This document shows, piece after piece, positions 1 through 10,849 of a stretch of 64,000 bases of DNA (positions are counted from its first letter, which is position 1; every line of letters begins with the position of its first letter). The notes under the pieces were generated by a model. It was not told the origin of the DNA, did no database searches, and saw nothing but the letters and a program-made list of their open reading frames with translations. The stretch lies in NCBI GenBank assembly GCA_003255025.1, contig QANY01002375.1, positions 62,001 to 126,000 on the forward strand, written 5' to 3'. Source of the DNA: Datisca glomerata (Eukaryota; Streptophyta; Magnoliopsida; Cucurbitales; Datiscaceae). The position numbers and the translations under genes were made by a program.

Positions 1-188
1 TTAAAGTTCATGAGGAGAGCTCAGATAGTACTGAGCATATGGCCATCATTGGCCACCGAAAGTGACATCCTAGGTGGCACCTTCTACCCGACCCGAGCAC
101 CCAAAAAGTCCAATCAACATGGTAGGATGTTAGGATAGCACTCATCTGATCATTTTAAAGGCATGTCAACATGTAATGCCTATCACTT
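1..188. other. Non-coding segment, left part of a split unit
   Basis: No coding sequence is visible. It is slightly GC-richer than the DNA from 1.5 kb onward. It ends in CTATCACTT, which is repeated on the far side of the inserted element at 1068-1076, so it was once continuous with 1077-1480. It may be part of an old LTR; that is inference. Confidence 0.4.
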
Positions 189-1067
189 AGGGGTGTTCAA
201 AGTTGTACGGAACCGGAATGATCGGTTCGGTTGGTTCTACAAGTATCTACGGTTCTGTTTGGTTCGCATTTAGTAAAGAACCAAAGTTTTGGTTTGATTC
301 AAAATTTTATCCAATTTGAACCAAACCGAACTGACTATATATATACACCTAAAATTTCAAAAGCCCAAACCTATTAGCCGCAGAACATTCTAGACCCATT
401 CGATTCCCCTCATTCCCCCCTCTCTTGGTTCTCTCCTTCTCCCTTATTCTAAAAATTCCATTAAACTCTCCATGAGTTTGAAATGGAAGAAATAGGCCAG
501 AGGCTTTGGGTTCTTTGTCTCGAAGAGGCAAAGGCTTTCTCCCTTGCTTCAGGTTTGTTCTTCTTTCTTCTTCTTCTTTTGATTTCTTCATTATTCCTTC
601 TTCTTTCTCCTTCTTCCTGAAAATATTATGGGTTTGAGTTCAATGCGTTCTTCTTCTTCTTCTTTTGGTTCTGTGTTCTTCTTCTTTCACTTTAGTGCAT
701 TCTGTATCATCTAAAATTTAGGGTTAGGGTTGATTCTGTTTTGTGAATCTATGTAGGGTTGAATTTGTCTGAACTTTGGGTATCTGAAATGGAAGATGTG
801 AATTTGTGAATCTGAATTTGTGTAATTTGTGAAATTTATGAGTCTAATTTCCGAATCTATAAATTTGTACATCTGAATATGTAAATCTGATTTATGAATT
901 TGTGAATATGAAGGTGTGAAATTTGTGAATCTGAGTCTAAAGCAGAACCGTTGAACCGAACCGAACTAGTCATGGTTTGGTTCGATTTGCTTCATATCAG
1001 ATTTATGGTTTGGTTCTGTTTGATTTTTCCTCTAAAAATTGACCAAATCGACTCGTGAACACCCATA
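189..1067. mobile_element. GGTTCGG-rich non-autonomous DNA element, copy 1
   Basis: The ends are short imperfect inverted repeats: AGGGGTGTTCA at 189-199 and TGAACACCC at 1056-1064. The 9-bp direct repeat CTATCACTT flanks it exactly (180-188 and 1068-1076). The termini carry repeated GGTTCGG/CCGAACC motifs. The interior has a TTC-rich tract and a low-complexity stretch of degenerate TTTGTGAATCTG-like units (about 780-940). No protein is encoded. A 9-bp duplication fits Mutator-like elements, but the inverted repeats are very short, so the superfamily is inferred. A second, shorter copy is at 36291-36677. Confidence 0.75.
555..672. repeat. TTC/TCT-rich low-complexity tract
   Basis: Runs of TTC triplets (about 555-615 and 649-672) within the GGTTCGG element. 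Short open frames here are low-complexity artefacts. Confidence 0.7.
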
Positions 1068-1076
1068 CTATCACTT

Positions 1077-1480
1077 TATGTCAAAGTCGCCTCCCCCACT
1101 ATCAAATCAAGGACAGTCAAGGTAGGCGTCGTGTATCACAAAAGCTTCTCCAATACGCCTCCGAGCGGCTTCCTCAACACGTTGCCTCCCACCCGAGGAC
1201 TCAGGTATAAATACACCTATCAATAAAGCAGAAAATGTATGCTACCTCCCATGAGGAATATCGACTGAATATTGACTTATGAATTAGAGACTCTTCGACG
1301 AGGAAACCACCCCCCTCTCGGTTCTCTTCGCCTTGGAGTTTTTAGTCTGTTGTGCAGGTTCCTGCCTGAGAGGGCCCCAACATGGAGAAGAGATTTTGTA
1401 GACATTGGGAAAACAAGAAGCTTAATCGAGAGGGGAGAATATACGAAGAATACGTTTGAGGTTTTCGGCCGAAACAATGT
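1077..1480. other. Non-coding segment, right part of a split unit, possible LTR
   Basis: This continues the segment broken by the 879-bp insertion. GGTATAAATACAC near 1203-1215 looks like a plant TATA box and is followed by a transcribed-type region without a convincing ORF. It could be the promoter half of an old LTR in plus orientation. No second LTR copy was found. Confidence 0.3.
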
Positions 1481-2974
1481 CTAAATCTGATTATAATAAA
1501 ATTTAATAATAAAAATACGTGTATATGTTATCTTAGTTAATAACCGGTTAATGAATATTGTCTAATTCTAAAAAATCATAATAAATTGCATAAATAGATA
1601 ATATTGTAATTAAGTATTTACTCATAATTTATTAATGAAATTTAAATTTTAGAAACTTTTTAGGTGAGTAACAATAGTAATATGTTCTTCTTAGAATACA
1701 TTTTTTCACTTCGGTAATTGTAATATTTTAACTATGTTAAGCTTGATACTTTTTTCAATCCCGCAACCATCTTTTCCGTCATTTTTCTTCATATATCTTT
1801 TGAAATTTTGAATTAGCTTCAATATAGAGTAACTTTTTGATACTTTCCTTGATTTTTTATTTTTAAAATTTTTTCAAGATCTTATTAGTTTTAAATTTTA
1901 AAATTCAATAGTTTTTTGTACGTTTAAAAAATTCCATAATTATTAGTTTTTTTTATCACCAAATCTTTTAGATATTGCATAAGTTTGAAAGAGGTTACTT
2001 TTTTTTGTAATCATAGGTCTCTCAATTTAGGTGGTCATATATTAGAGAGATGGATGTAATCACTTTAGGATAATTCTTTATTTTCATTTTCTTTATCCTC
2101 GGGTATTTCCTTTATATTTGTGTAAATTTTTTTGTTATATATTTTTTCTTTTGACAAAAAAATACTCCTTAATTTACTTATTAATTAGTTTATTTTTTAC
2201 AATAATTTATATCATGGGTATTACAGTAAATGAACCTAAATATTAGGTTGACTATTTTTAAATTCGACTATTCTGCTAATATTTTATTATGTCTGATTAT
2301 TTTATGATATATATTTTTCAAATGGTATGTTTATCTAAAACTCCCTAAGTTTTTATGAAGTTTTTTACAAATTTTAAAATTTTAATTTTATTGAGGTATC
2401 AGGATTTTAATAATTTTATATACCATAAATGTCCATTATTTTAAAATAGGATAGATACTAAATTCCGAACAAAAAAATCATCTCCCTCCGAATAAAGTCA
2501 GGTTTACCGTACGGAGAGTTTCAAACAAAAAAAATTTGATTTATCGTTATTGGCCAAAAGTTTGATATTCAAATTTCAACAAAACATCTACACGTCATAT
2601 ATGGAAAAAGTTTCACGTAATTAGTGTCTAATTAATGTTTAGACTAATTATCATCTATATAATGTTTACTTACATGTTTAAGGTGATTACATTTTTTGCC
2701 TTTTTTAAATTATTTTGATAGTATTAATCTATTTGGCATGAAAAAATTCCATATAAGCTTTCCAGATTTTATTCCTTATAAATATGGTCGACATTTTCAT
2801 GTTAATATATATTTACACCGAGAGTTTGATAGTTTAATACATAAGGACATTATTTGTCAAAATTATATATAATGACATTATATTTATATTAATTGATACA
2901 AATTTAGATATAAAAATTATATCATTCAAACAATTATAATCAATATAAATACACAATAACAACGATAATACGTA
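1481..2974. other. AT-rich intergenic DNA
   Basis: Very AT-rich sequence with many short A/T runs. No ORF, terminal repeats or known element ends were recognised. Confidence 0.5.
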
Positions 2975-3430
2975 TGTAAAAGATTTTTTTAGTGAGGGAA
3001 AAATCGATTACGAACAAACAAAAATAATAAATTTTGAGGGAATAAAAAGAATGAGAACTCAATAGTTGAAGTTGGCTTGTATTTGATTGATTTTTCTGAG
3101 GTGATACATACCTCTATTTATACATAAATTCCATACATAAGATTACAACGAATTCTCCTTATCTGGTAGCTGATAACGGGGGATTGATAAGCTTCGAAAA
3201 GAATATTCCTGAAAAAGATAATTCTTTAACCATATAATTGATCCTAATGATTTCCATCTCTGTTGTTGCATTTTTATTTCCGTTACTCGTGTCATAACCT
3301 GACTTGGTGGCCTGCAACAATTGCTTCATTTGCCGCTTCGTTTCCCATTTTTGCTGATTTATTCCTAAAAAATGTACAACTAGCTTCCTAGGTGACCCAT
3401 TGATTCTCTGTTGTCAGTTTTTGCTCATCA
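2975..3430 (-). repeat. 3' LTR of the Tat element
   Basis: Read on the minus strand it starts TGATGAGC (3430) and ends TTTTACA (2975). It directly follows a purine-rich tract. A reverse-complement TATA-like box lies near 3115-3125 (plus CTATTTATACAT). It is related to the solo LTR at 28315-28664: both share ATGTAAAAGATTTTT at the outer end, a GATTACGAACAAA-like block and the TATA region. The inner edge is less certain than the outer edge. Confidence 0.6.
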
Positions 3431-3445
3431 TCTCCTTTTGTCTTC
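3431..3445 (-). other. Polypurine tract of the Tat element
   Basis: The minus strand reads GAAGACAAAAGGAGA immediately before the LTR start TGATGAG. It is the expected primer site for plus-strand DNA synthesis. Confidence 0.55.
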
Positions 3446-3690
3446 ACGCCTTCCCACTTGTATTTTCGAGTATTCCTCGAAAACATGTGGCATGATTTTC
3501 AAATCTTTCTTTTGATACAACATGCCTTATTTTTCTGTCAGTTGTCATTTCTTCATTCGTCAGTAGCTCTGGTGGATCGCTTTATTGCACCTGGTTAGTC
3601 ATGTTTCTTTGTGATCGAGTACCTGCAGGCGTCTTTTCGTCACCCCATTTCAGAATTAAGTGATTCATAAATTTCCTTCACGTCTGCAGC

Positions 3691-3700
3691 CTATTTAAAG
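3691..3700 (+). promoter_or_regulatory. TATA-like box of the antisense ORF
   Basis: CTATTTAAAG lies about 104 bp upstream of the ATG at 3804 and is followed by a pyrimidine-rich leader (3715-3785). Position and context suit a plant RNA polymerase II core promoter driving the plus-strand ORF, independent of the LTR promoter. This is inferred from sequence only. Confidence 0.45.
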
Positions 3701-3803
3701 ACTCATTCCTTGTTTTTTCCTCATTTTTCATCTTCAATCTCTTAAGTTCCTCATTGCTTCTTCCTTTTCTTTGCTTTTTCTGGTTTCAACATTTTCGAGA
3801 GCC

Positions 3804-5770
3804 ATGGAGAACGATACCGTCTTTAAGCTTGTTGTCCCCTAAGCCAGAAAATAGAGGATCTTAAGCAATTTATGGATTACTACCGAGAAGCCTTCCCCCA
3901 TGATGTCATATGTGCTTTAGGAGAGAGTTTTTCACAGGAGTCCTGTGTAGAGCTCCCTATCAAATCACGCTTAGCCCCGATGTATATAACGTTAGGTCTT
4001 AGACTTTCATTCTCACCCTTTTCTCAAGAATTCTTCTCCACCTTCACTCTCGCCTTTTCCCAGTTTACCCTGAGTTCTTATAGGGTACTTCTTAGCTTTG
4101 AGGCCATGAATATGAGATATAACTTAGGTTTAGGAGTAGATGAGCTTCGATGTTGTTACATAGCCAAACATCAAAATGAGAGTTACCACCTTGGCCCTCG
4201 CCCGTCCGAAAAGACAGGGCCTCTATTAACTGAAATTCTAAAGAGAGACAAAGGCTGGGAACGAGACACTCTGCTAGTTGGCAAAAACTGGGGTGGTGAT
4301 GGCCGCTGCATAATTCCCAGAAACTAGACAATTTTCAATAATTCGTCAGAACTCCATTTTCGTATTTATTTTTTCAATTTATTTCTTCACTTTTCTGTCA
4401 TATTTCTATTTATTAACAAATCTTGTATTTTGTAGATAAAAGAGCTAACAAGAAGCCTTTCTCAGCAAGGGCACTTGACGAAAGGATAACTGCTCTTACC
4501 ATTGTCCCAGTCGCAGTTCTCGTCACCTCAACTTTTGCTCCGTCGTCATCTTCTACACTCCCGAGAAGTGTTCTGGTTCCCTTTTTTCATCAAGTATCTA
4601 CTGATCTTGCTTCAGGCTCTTCTGGGTCAACGGATGTGGGAGAAGAGGAAGAGGTAGAAAATTTATTTCAAATGGCTGTTGAAAGTGCAGAGATGGCGAA
4701 GCGTCTTCGTTGTAATTTGTTTGGCAATATTGATGGTCAAAGGAACGTTCATCTAAGAACAGACACATCCAGCTCCTCTCAGATCCCACTCGTTCCTTCA
4801 GTTCCTCTTGCCCCCAACACTAAAAATGAGGGCCCCTCGGAGCACTAAACGACTCCTCATCCAACTCCTCCCCCAAGTTGTTCAACAAGAGCCAACTCCC
4901 ACTGCTGCTTCTGACTTTTAGGGGAGAGTTGAAGATTCTGCTATTTGGAAATGGAGAAGGTATTCTAATGCCCCTCCCGTTCTAGCATCAGTTAGTTTTT
5001 TGAACAATTCTCATTCTGCTCACATCGTGCTTCACGGTATCCAATCAGAGACAGATGTTGGGGCGACCCATAATCTTGGCGTCGACAAACTTCTTTGCTA
5101 TTTGAACCATGATATGATGTGGGTATGATTTTCTTTTCTCCTTGTTTATATTTACATTTTGTTTACTCCTTTACTAACACTTTCCTTTTTCATTTGTTTC
5201 CTTCTTTAGGCTGTTGTTCATCATAATGCTTTTCAAGAGCATTATCTTTCCTGCAAACAAACCATGGCTAACTCAAAAAAAGAAGTTGTTAAATGTCATG
5301 GTGTCCTTGATCGCCTTGAGACTGAAAATGAACGACTGAATAAAAATGAAACCGAGCTCCAAGGAGCTATGGAGAAGCTGGCCCAGGATGTAGCTATGGC
5401 AGCGGATGAGCACCTCATGCTCAAGGAGACTCTGAAGGAAGCGAAGGATTCCTTGGCAGCAACGGAGCTAGCTAGTGCCCGAGCAGAGGAGAAGGAAAAG
5501 AAAACGAGGGAGGAATTTCAGAATATGTTTGATGAGGCTGAACATATGGTTTATAGCTTAGGCTATAAGGATGGCTCACCAAATATTCCCCCCAAGATGT
5601 AACTTCTTGACACCTCCTCTGCTCAGGCTAAGATGAATGCATCTACAGAGGATGTCAAAATCAGTGCTACTGAGCCCGCTGCCGAGACAACCATCGTTAA
5701 TCTTGTCGGGACTACCGAGAACAATGTTGTCGAGGCTATTGCTGATGATGAGGAGAACGTAGTATCTTAG
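3804..5770 (+). pseudogene. Antisense accessory ORF of the Tat element (putative gypsy-type 'Transposase_28' family)
   Basis: The plus-strand ORF lies opposite to pol. The first ATG (3804) opens a short frame that shifts near 3840 into the frame holding MDYYREAFPHDV. The N-terminal part (3872-4290) has the pattern of the plant 'putative gypsy type transposon' domain: LGLRLSFSPFSQEFF, then FTLSSYRVLLSFEAM and a WERDTLLVGKNWG end. A likely intron ends near 4434 (TTTTGTAG). A second coding stretch (4435-4921) carries an in-frame TAG near 4919. A clear phase-0 intron runs 5123-5209 (GTATGA...CTTTAG), joining DMMW to AVVHHNAFQEHY. The last exon is a heptad-rich coiled coil (5264-5560), with a TAA at 5600-5602 and an open frame to the TAG at 5770. 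Proteins of this class have no proven role. The copy is decayed. Confidence 0.65.
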
Positions 5771-6234
5771 GCTTCTTTTATTTTTGTACTTCAGACTTTT
5801 TCATTCCTACAATACATTTTATTCCAACACTCTTTTTATATCTCCACGCTTCGCTAATGAATATCACATTTTGTTAAATTCTTCCTTTGTAGTATTTCGT
5901 TCTCTTTTTGAAGACTTAGCGAAACTGAAAATAACTTTCAATAATTTCAAGTAGAACTTGCAATAATTTAAGCTAAAACTCACGAACCCATTTACGAAGA
6001 CTTAAAAATTTTAACTAATATTATCTATTCTATAGGACTTACAGTGATTTCAAACTTTAGCTGGATCTATTTTAAGCACTGGATCTTTCTTCTTCTTTCC
6101 TCAAAGAATGAACCGATATTCCACTTACTGCAATATGGTTCCTTCCCAAGCGCATATGCTTTGATTCCTTTTGAAGGATAGATGTTCATTGTAGTGCCTT
6201 TTGCCTTTCACTAATGGGGCATGGCCCCATTTTC

Positions 6235-6785
6235 CTTTTGAGAGCATGATTTATGAGTTTCCCGATCTCATGACTTGTGCCCTTATTTTCTTCTAAGAGT
6301 AGAACTTATGAATTATCCGCTCTAAAGGTCTTGCACCCTTATTTTCTTATGAGAGTAGGACTTCTGAATTTCCCACTCCCAAGGACTTATACCCTTATTT
6401 CCTTTTGAGAGTAGGACTTATGAATTATCCGCTCCCAAAAACTTAAGCCATTATTTTCTTTTGAAGTATGAGTTATGAATTATCCGCTCGCAATGACTTA
6501 CGCCCTTATTTCCTTCTGAGAGTATGACTTATGAATTCCCGCTCCCAATGACTTGCACACTTTATTGGACTTATGAATTTCCCACTCCCAAGGACTTATG
6601 CCCTTTATTTTCTTCTGAGAGTAGGATGTATAAATTACCCGCTCCCAAGGACTTGCACCCTAATTTCCTTCTGAGAGTAGGACTTGTGAATTGCCCGTTC
6701 CTAAGGACTTACGCCCTTATTTTATTCTGAAAGTAAGACTTATAAATTTCCCACTCTCAAGGACTTAAGCCCTTCTTTCCATCGT
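6235..6785. repeat. Minisatellite, about 57-bp unit, roughly 10 copies
   Basis: Degenerate tandem units contain GACTTATGAATT, CCCACTCCCAAGGACTTA and GCCCTTATTTTCTTCTGAGAG. Period is 55-58 bp and one copy near 6560 is truncated. It sits between pol and the antisense ORF, the place where Tat-lineage elements commonly carry tandem repeats. Short ORFs here are repeat artefacts. Confidence 0.8.
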
Positions 6786-6859
6786 TGTTTGTTGAAGAAG
6801 ATAGAGAGAAAGTTGACACCAAGTTTATTACGTGAAAAATCCTTACGGGAAAAAACTAT

Positions 6860-8062
6860 GGGAAAATATTCACTATAAAATGTTTACAATTCAAATGAAT
6901 AATATTCCACAGTTTTTCCAGATCCTCTACTTCTTCCGTCACTAAATGGTAGTACATGTTGCCTCCGATTCTGCTAACAATATACATCCCTACCCAAGTT
7001 GGTCCGAGTTTTCCTTCTATTTGGAAGATCTTCTTCAGGACTAGGTCTCCTTTATGAAATTCCCTTCTTTGGACATTTCTTCGAAAGTAAGTTCTTTTTT
7101 TTATTGTAATAGGCCATCTAAATCAGAGTCGTCTCTCTTCGTTCTTCTAAAAGATCAAGATTTTTTCCTTCAAAATCTTCTTATTCTGTTGCTCATTCAA
7201 TTCTGATTTCATAGTAGGGCTCCCAATTTCAACCGGTATTACTGCTTCCATTCCGTATGCCAGAGCAAAAGGTGTTTCTCCCAATTCTTGCTGGGAGTAG
7301 TTCTGTATTCCCAAAATATTACCGGTAATTCGTCAACCTATTTTCCTTTGGCTGATTCTAGCCGCTTCTTCATGCTTTCAAGTATGATGTTGTTCGATCT
7401 TTCGGCTTGCCCATTCCCCTTCGGATAATATAGTGTAGAAAATGGATTAATAATTCTTAAGCCTTCACAAAAGGCCTTGACCGTCTTCCCTCTGAATTGA
7501 AGTCTGTTGTCATAGACGAGTACTCGAGGAATTCTGTATTTGCGTACTATATTCTCTCGCAAGAATTCCTTTATTTCTTCTTCTCATATACTCGAGAATG
7601 CCTAAGCTTCGATCCACTTAGTGAAGTAATATGTCGCAACCAACATGAAATGTTTTTGCGTTGGTGCCACAAGAAGTGGGATGACAATGTCAATGGCCCA
7701 ATGCATGAATGGCCACAGTCCCACCATTGTATTGAGTTCTCTAGGCGCCATTTTGGCTATGGGAGCAAAGTGCTAACATTTGTCACAGTTTCTCACATAT
7801 TGCTTGACATCTTGATGTATTTTGGGTCAATAATATCCTTTGTTAAGTACTTTATGAGGTAATGATCTCCCCCCTGTATGATTCTCACATATTCCTTCGT
7901 GGATTTCAGCTAGCACATACTGGGTTTCTTTCTCTCTTAGACATTTTAAATATGGACCTGAAAATACCTTTTATATAATAATTCGTTAATTAAGGTGTAC
8001 ATGACACTTTGTTGCTGGACTTTCCTTACTTGAAGCTTGTCTTCAGGTAACGCCCCATTTAT
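6860..8062 (-). pseudogene. Gypsy integrase and pol C-terminus, decayed
   Basis: Minus-strand reading gives INGALPEDKLQV, the zinc-binding segment DVKQYVRNCDKCQHFAP (HHCC type), WAIDIV, FTKWIEA, then YRIPRVLVYDNRLQF (the usual GIPR.LVSDNG has lost its canonical SDNG), YYPKGNGQAERSNN and VDELPVILG. The C-terminal GDLVLKKIFQ...GKLGPTWVGMYIV module of plant gypsy integrases ends near 6880. Several stops break the frame (for example before AFSSI and near the end). The longest uninterrupted piece is 7338-7562. Confidence 0.85.
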
Positions 8063-8380
8063 AGTTAAAAATAAACTAAAGAAAGTATTAAGAATTGAGG
8101 GGGTTTTTTCCTTTGTCCATTAAATCTCTTTTGATAGGCGTAGAGTCTTCAACTAAGTAGACTCTTCTTATTTTGGTTAAGTGATCAAATAGCCTCATCT
8201 CTATCTTGATGCAAAATATAAAATTCTCTTTTTGAAATGAGATCTTATCCTTTAAAGATTCTTAGACAACTTAGAATCTCCAAGTAGTTGGAGAAGCTTT
8301 AAATGTCAAATTCTGGCTCAAATATTGCTCCATGTATTTTGTTAAGATTTGCTTTGTCGCCAATGTAAAAAAAATTGTTA
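8063..8380. repeat. Left LTR-like repeat
   Basis: It matches 10165-10552 over segments such as TAAAAATAAACTAA, GATAGACTCATCTCTAT-like, TTCTTAGACAACTT and AAATGTCAAATT, with clear divergence. Confidence 0.6.
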
Positions 8381-9780
8381 TAATATGAAATGAAAAAAGT
8401 ACTCTTTGAAGAACTATAGATTGACAAAGGTAGCACTTGTTGAATGAATATTTAAAATTTGGCTAACATTGAAATTTCTTTAAATTGGCCGAGCTGTGAC
8501 CAAAATTTCAAAACACAAGTTTTTCCCTTAAACAAAATTGGTTGTGAGGCCATCTCATTTCATGTGACCTCACGACCACTTGTTATTTTATGGTGGCCAA
8601 GAAGGCTACTATATTCTTAGCGGCTTTGTGTAATTGATCAATTTTTAAATGTATAATTTTTTTACTGACTGACTTATACTCCTATCTTAAACTCTATTGA
8701 TATGGAGGCACCAATAAATATTTTACTTTGAAGTCATCTCATTTTTTACTGTGGCTTTCAATAGGGATTTAATATAATCTCTAAGTATGATCAAATTTCT
8801 TTGGATGTACTAAAATCTTGTTCGTCAGCCTTTCATTTTTTCATCTCCATTGATTGTTCTAATATTGAATTTAATCATGATTTTGGGAGATCCATACCAT
8901 ATGTCAAAACCATAACTTTTTTTCTTGTTGAGTCATAAATTGATTCACTTGATCATTACTAAGGAGAAATTCTTCTTTAAGTAAAACCCAATAGTTCCTC
9001 TCAAGGCTTATCTCCATAGATTTTTCTAACTCTATCTCTTTTATCAGCCCACCCTTATCTTCACCAATACTTTAACCTTCAACTCATCAACTGATTCTTC
9101 TAAGGGAGAACTATTCCATTGTAAAGCTTGATATGGTTGAGATTTAACATTTTTTGATGATGTGAAGTTGGTGGGCTGATTTTGTTCACCTTGTTTTTTA
9201 GGTGATGCAACCCAATGGCATTTGGTGTTTAGCCATGTCCCCCAGCTGGACAATTCCAGTTAGTCGACTATTGACTTTCTTATTCAAAATTTTTATGGTC
9301 CTTAAATTGACCATTATTTGTCTGACTAGCTTTTGGCCAAATTAAAACATTATCTTCAAAATGATCATGGCTAACTCTCTAGCCATTGTGTTTGACATAT
9401 TTTCCCCCAGGATGATTGTTCCACCTCATTGGCAACAATTAGTAGAAATTTAGTTGTTCAATATTTTTTTGTTGTATCGGATGTACAACTTATTGTGGTC
9501 GAAGTACCTTTACCAAATGTTGAATCTTCAAGGCTTGAGATCCTTTATCCATACTTTGTTGAAAAGATTGAAAACTTTGTTGCATATCCCCAGACATATT
9601 GTGGGTGTCATCTTAATGGTCTGAGGTTGTTCATTCACTATAGTTGCAAGCCTTGCAGTTAATTCAGCTTGAACCGTCTCCCTTTCAACATATTAAGATC
9701 TAGCACTTATCATTAAATTTTTCATTCCAAGTTACCCAGAGCTTCAAATTTTGTAGTAGGCATAAAATCCGAAAACGTTT

Positions 9781-9800
9781 CCCATCAGACGTGCCGAAAA
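9781..9800 (-). other. Possible primer-binding region of the decayed element
   Basis: The minus strand GGCACGTCTGATGGG is close to the GGCGCCGTCTGTGGG stretch found next to plant gypsy 5' LTRs. Confidence 0.4.
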
Positions 9801-10164
9801 TATATGTTTCACAAAAAAAAATATCCCAGCCCGCTGAGTTTAGTTGAAATACCAAGCCCTTAAGGCTAGGCCTAGACCAAAATCTTTGTCCCTATTGAAT
9901 AAGTGCACGAGCGTGCCAAATTCGATCAAGAACATTGAATTTAAAAATATTCTTAACATCTGACTTCTAATTGAGAAAGCGATGATAAGGAGTAGGGAAC
10001 GAATCTTCTCTAGGGTTCTATACTAGTATTAAACATAAGAATTTGGATGAATAAAACAAGTGCGATGATGTTAAAAAAGAAATCAAGAACTTTTACTAAA
10101 TATTTCGTAAAGTAAATAAAAAGGCTAGGGATCATATCTAGGTTTATTGGGAAAAAACAAAGAG

Positions 10165-10552
10165 ACTTGCAGCTAAAAATAAACTAACAAAAGCATTAAG
10201 AATTGATTGTAAAAAAAACTAAAGCGTGAATACTAAAGGTTGCATGCTTAGAGGTTGATATTTGTTGATGATTGATGGACTTTTTCCTCTATCTATTTGA
10301 TCTCCTTTTATAAGTGTAGAGTTTTCACACAAGTACATTTTTCTTGGCTTGATGATAGGGCCTGATAGACTCATCTCTATATCCATTTAAAATTTGAAAT
10401 CCTCATTTTAGAATTAGATTTTACCCTTTCAAGATTCTTAGGCAACTTCAATTTTCAAGTGGTTAGAGAAACTTCAAATGTCAAATTGCAGTTAGAGTAA
10501 GAAAATTATGTAGGACACTTTCATTCCTCATTAAGTGTAAAAAAAAATTACA
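10165..10552. repeat. Right LTR-like repeat
   Basis: Partner of 8063-8380. On the minus strand it begins TGTAATTTTTTTTTACAC at 10552, a plausible LTR start. Confidence 0.55.
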
Positions 10553-10849
10553 GGGTTTATCGTTAGTCGTAGTTTATTTAATTATATGAGTGTTTGTTAT
10601 ATTTTAGAGAAACCCGATAAATGAATAACGATGATCTCAAGTACTCGGACACTTTCTCACTACATCATTATCTCCAAGCTGAAGAAATTCATCCTCGAAT
10701 TTTCAATAGCTTCATCATCTGCGGAATCACCATTAAACACATATGTCGTCGAATATGACTGGGCAATTTTTGGTGGTACGCATTCAGGTTGATTTCTCAA
10801 TAATCTTGATAGGGCTAATCTTTCGAGCTAAGGGTTTATTATACTCACC

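Larger units (their letters stand above)
2975..8062 (-). mobile_element. Ty3/gypsy element of Tat type, 5'-truncated
   Basis: In minus orientation the order is: integrase part of pol (8062 to about 6860), a minisatellite (6785-6235), an accessory ORF on the opposite strand (5770-3804), a polypurine tract (3445-3431) and a 3' LTR (3430-2975). This order, with an antisense ORF and tandem repeats between pol and the 3' LTR, is the known signature of Tat-lineage elements (Grande, Retand, RIRE2 type). gag, protease, reverse transcriptase and the 5' LTR are missing. The break at 8062 coincides with the start of another decayed element. Stops in pol and in the accessory ORF show that it is dead. Confidence 0.75.
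8063..10552 (-). mobile_element. Decayed LTR retroelement inserted at the Tat break
   Basis: Two related direct repeats (8063-8380 and 10165-10552) flank about 1.8 kb of internal sequence. Near 9781-9800 the minus strand resembles the plant gypsy primer-binding region (GGCACGTCTGATGGGAA beside the usual TGGCGCCGTCTGTGGGAA). No intact protein remains; the internal minus strand may be an eroded gag region. The left repeat lacks the counterpart of 9801-10165, so a deletion is likely. The true boundaries are uncertain. Confidence 0.5.

Noticed and set aside
349..591. 80-codon minus-strand frame in the GGTTCGG element
   Set aside because: Made of TTC-rich low-complexity sequence; no homologous motif.
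715..735. Telomere-like TTTAGGGTTAGGG
   Set aside because: Only two to three short units inside a transposable element, not an interstitial telomere array.
3872..5602. Reading the 3.8-5.8 kb ORFs as an independent host gene
   Set aside because: The 'gypsy-type' domain, coiled-coil layout, adjacent LTR and polypurine tract, and the integrase on the opposite strand make it part of a Tat element.
7497..7862. 121-codon plus-strand frame opposite integrase
   Set aside because: It is the shadow of the minus-strand integrase zinc and core domains.
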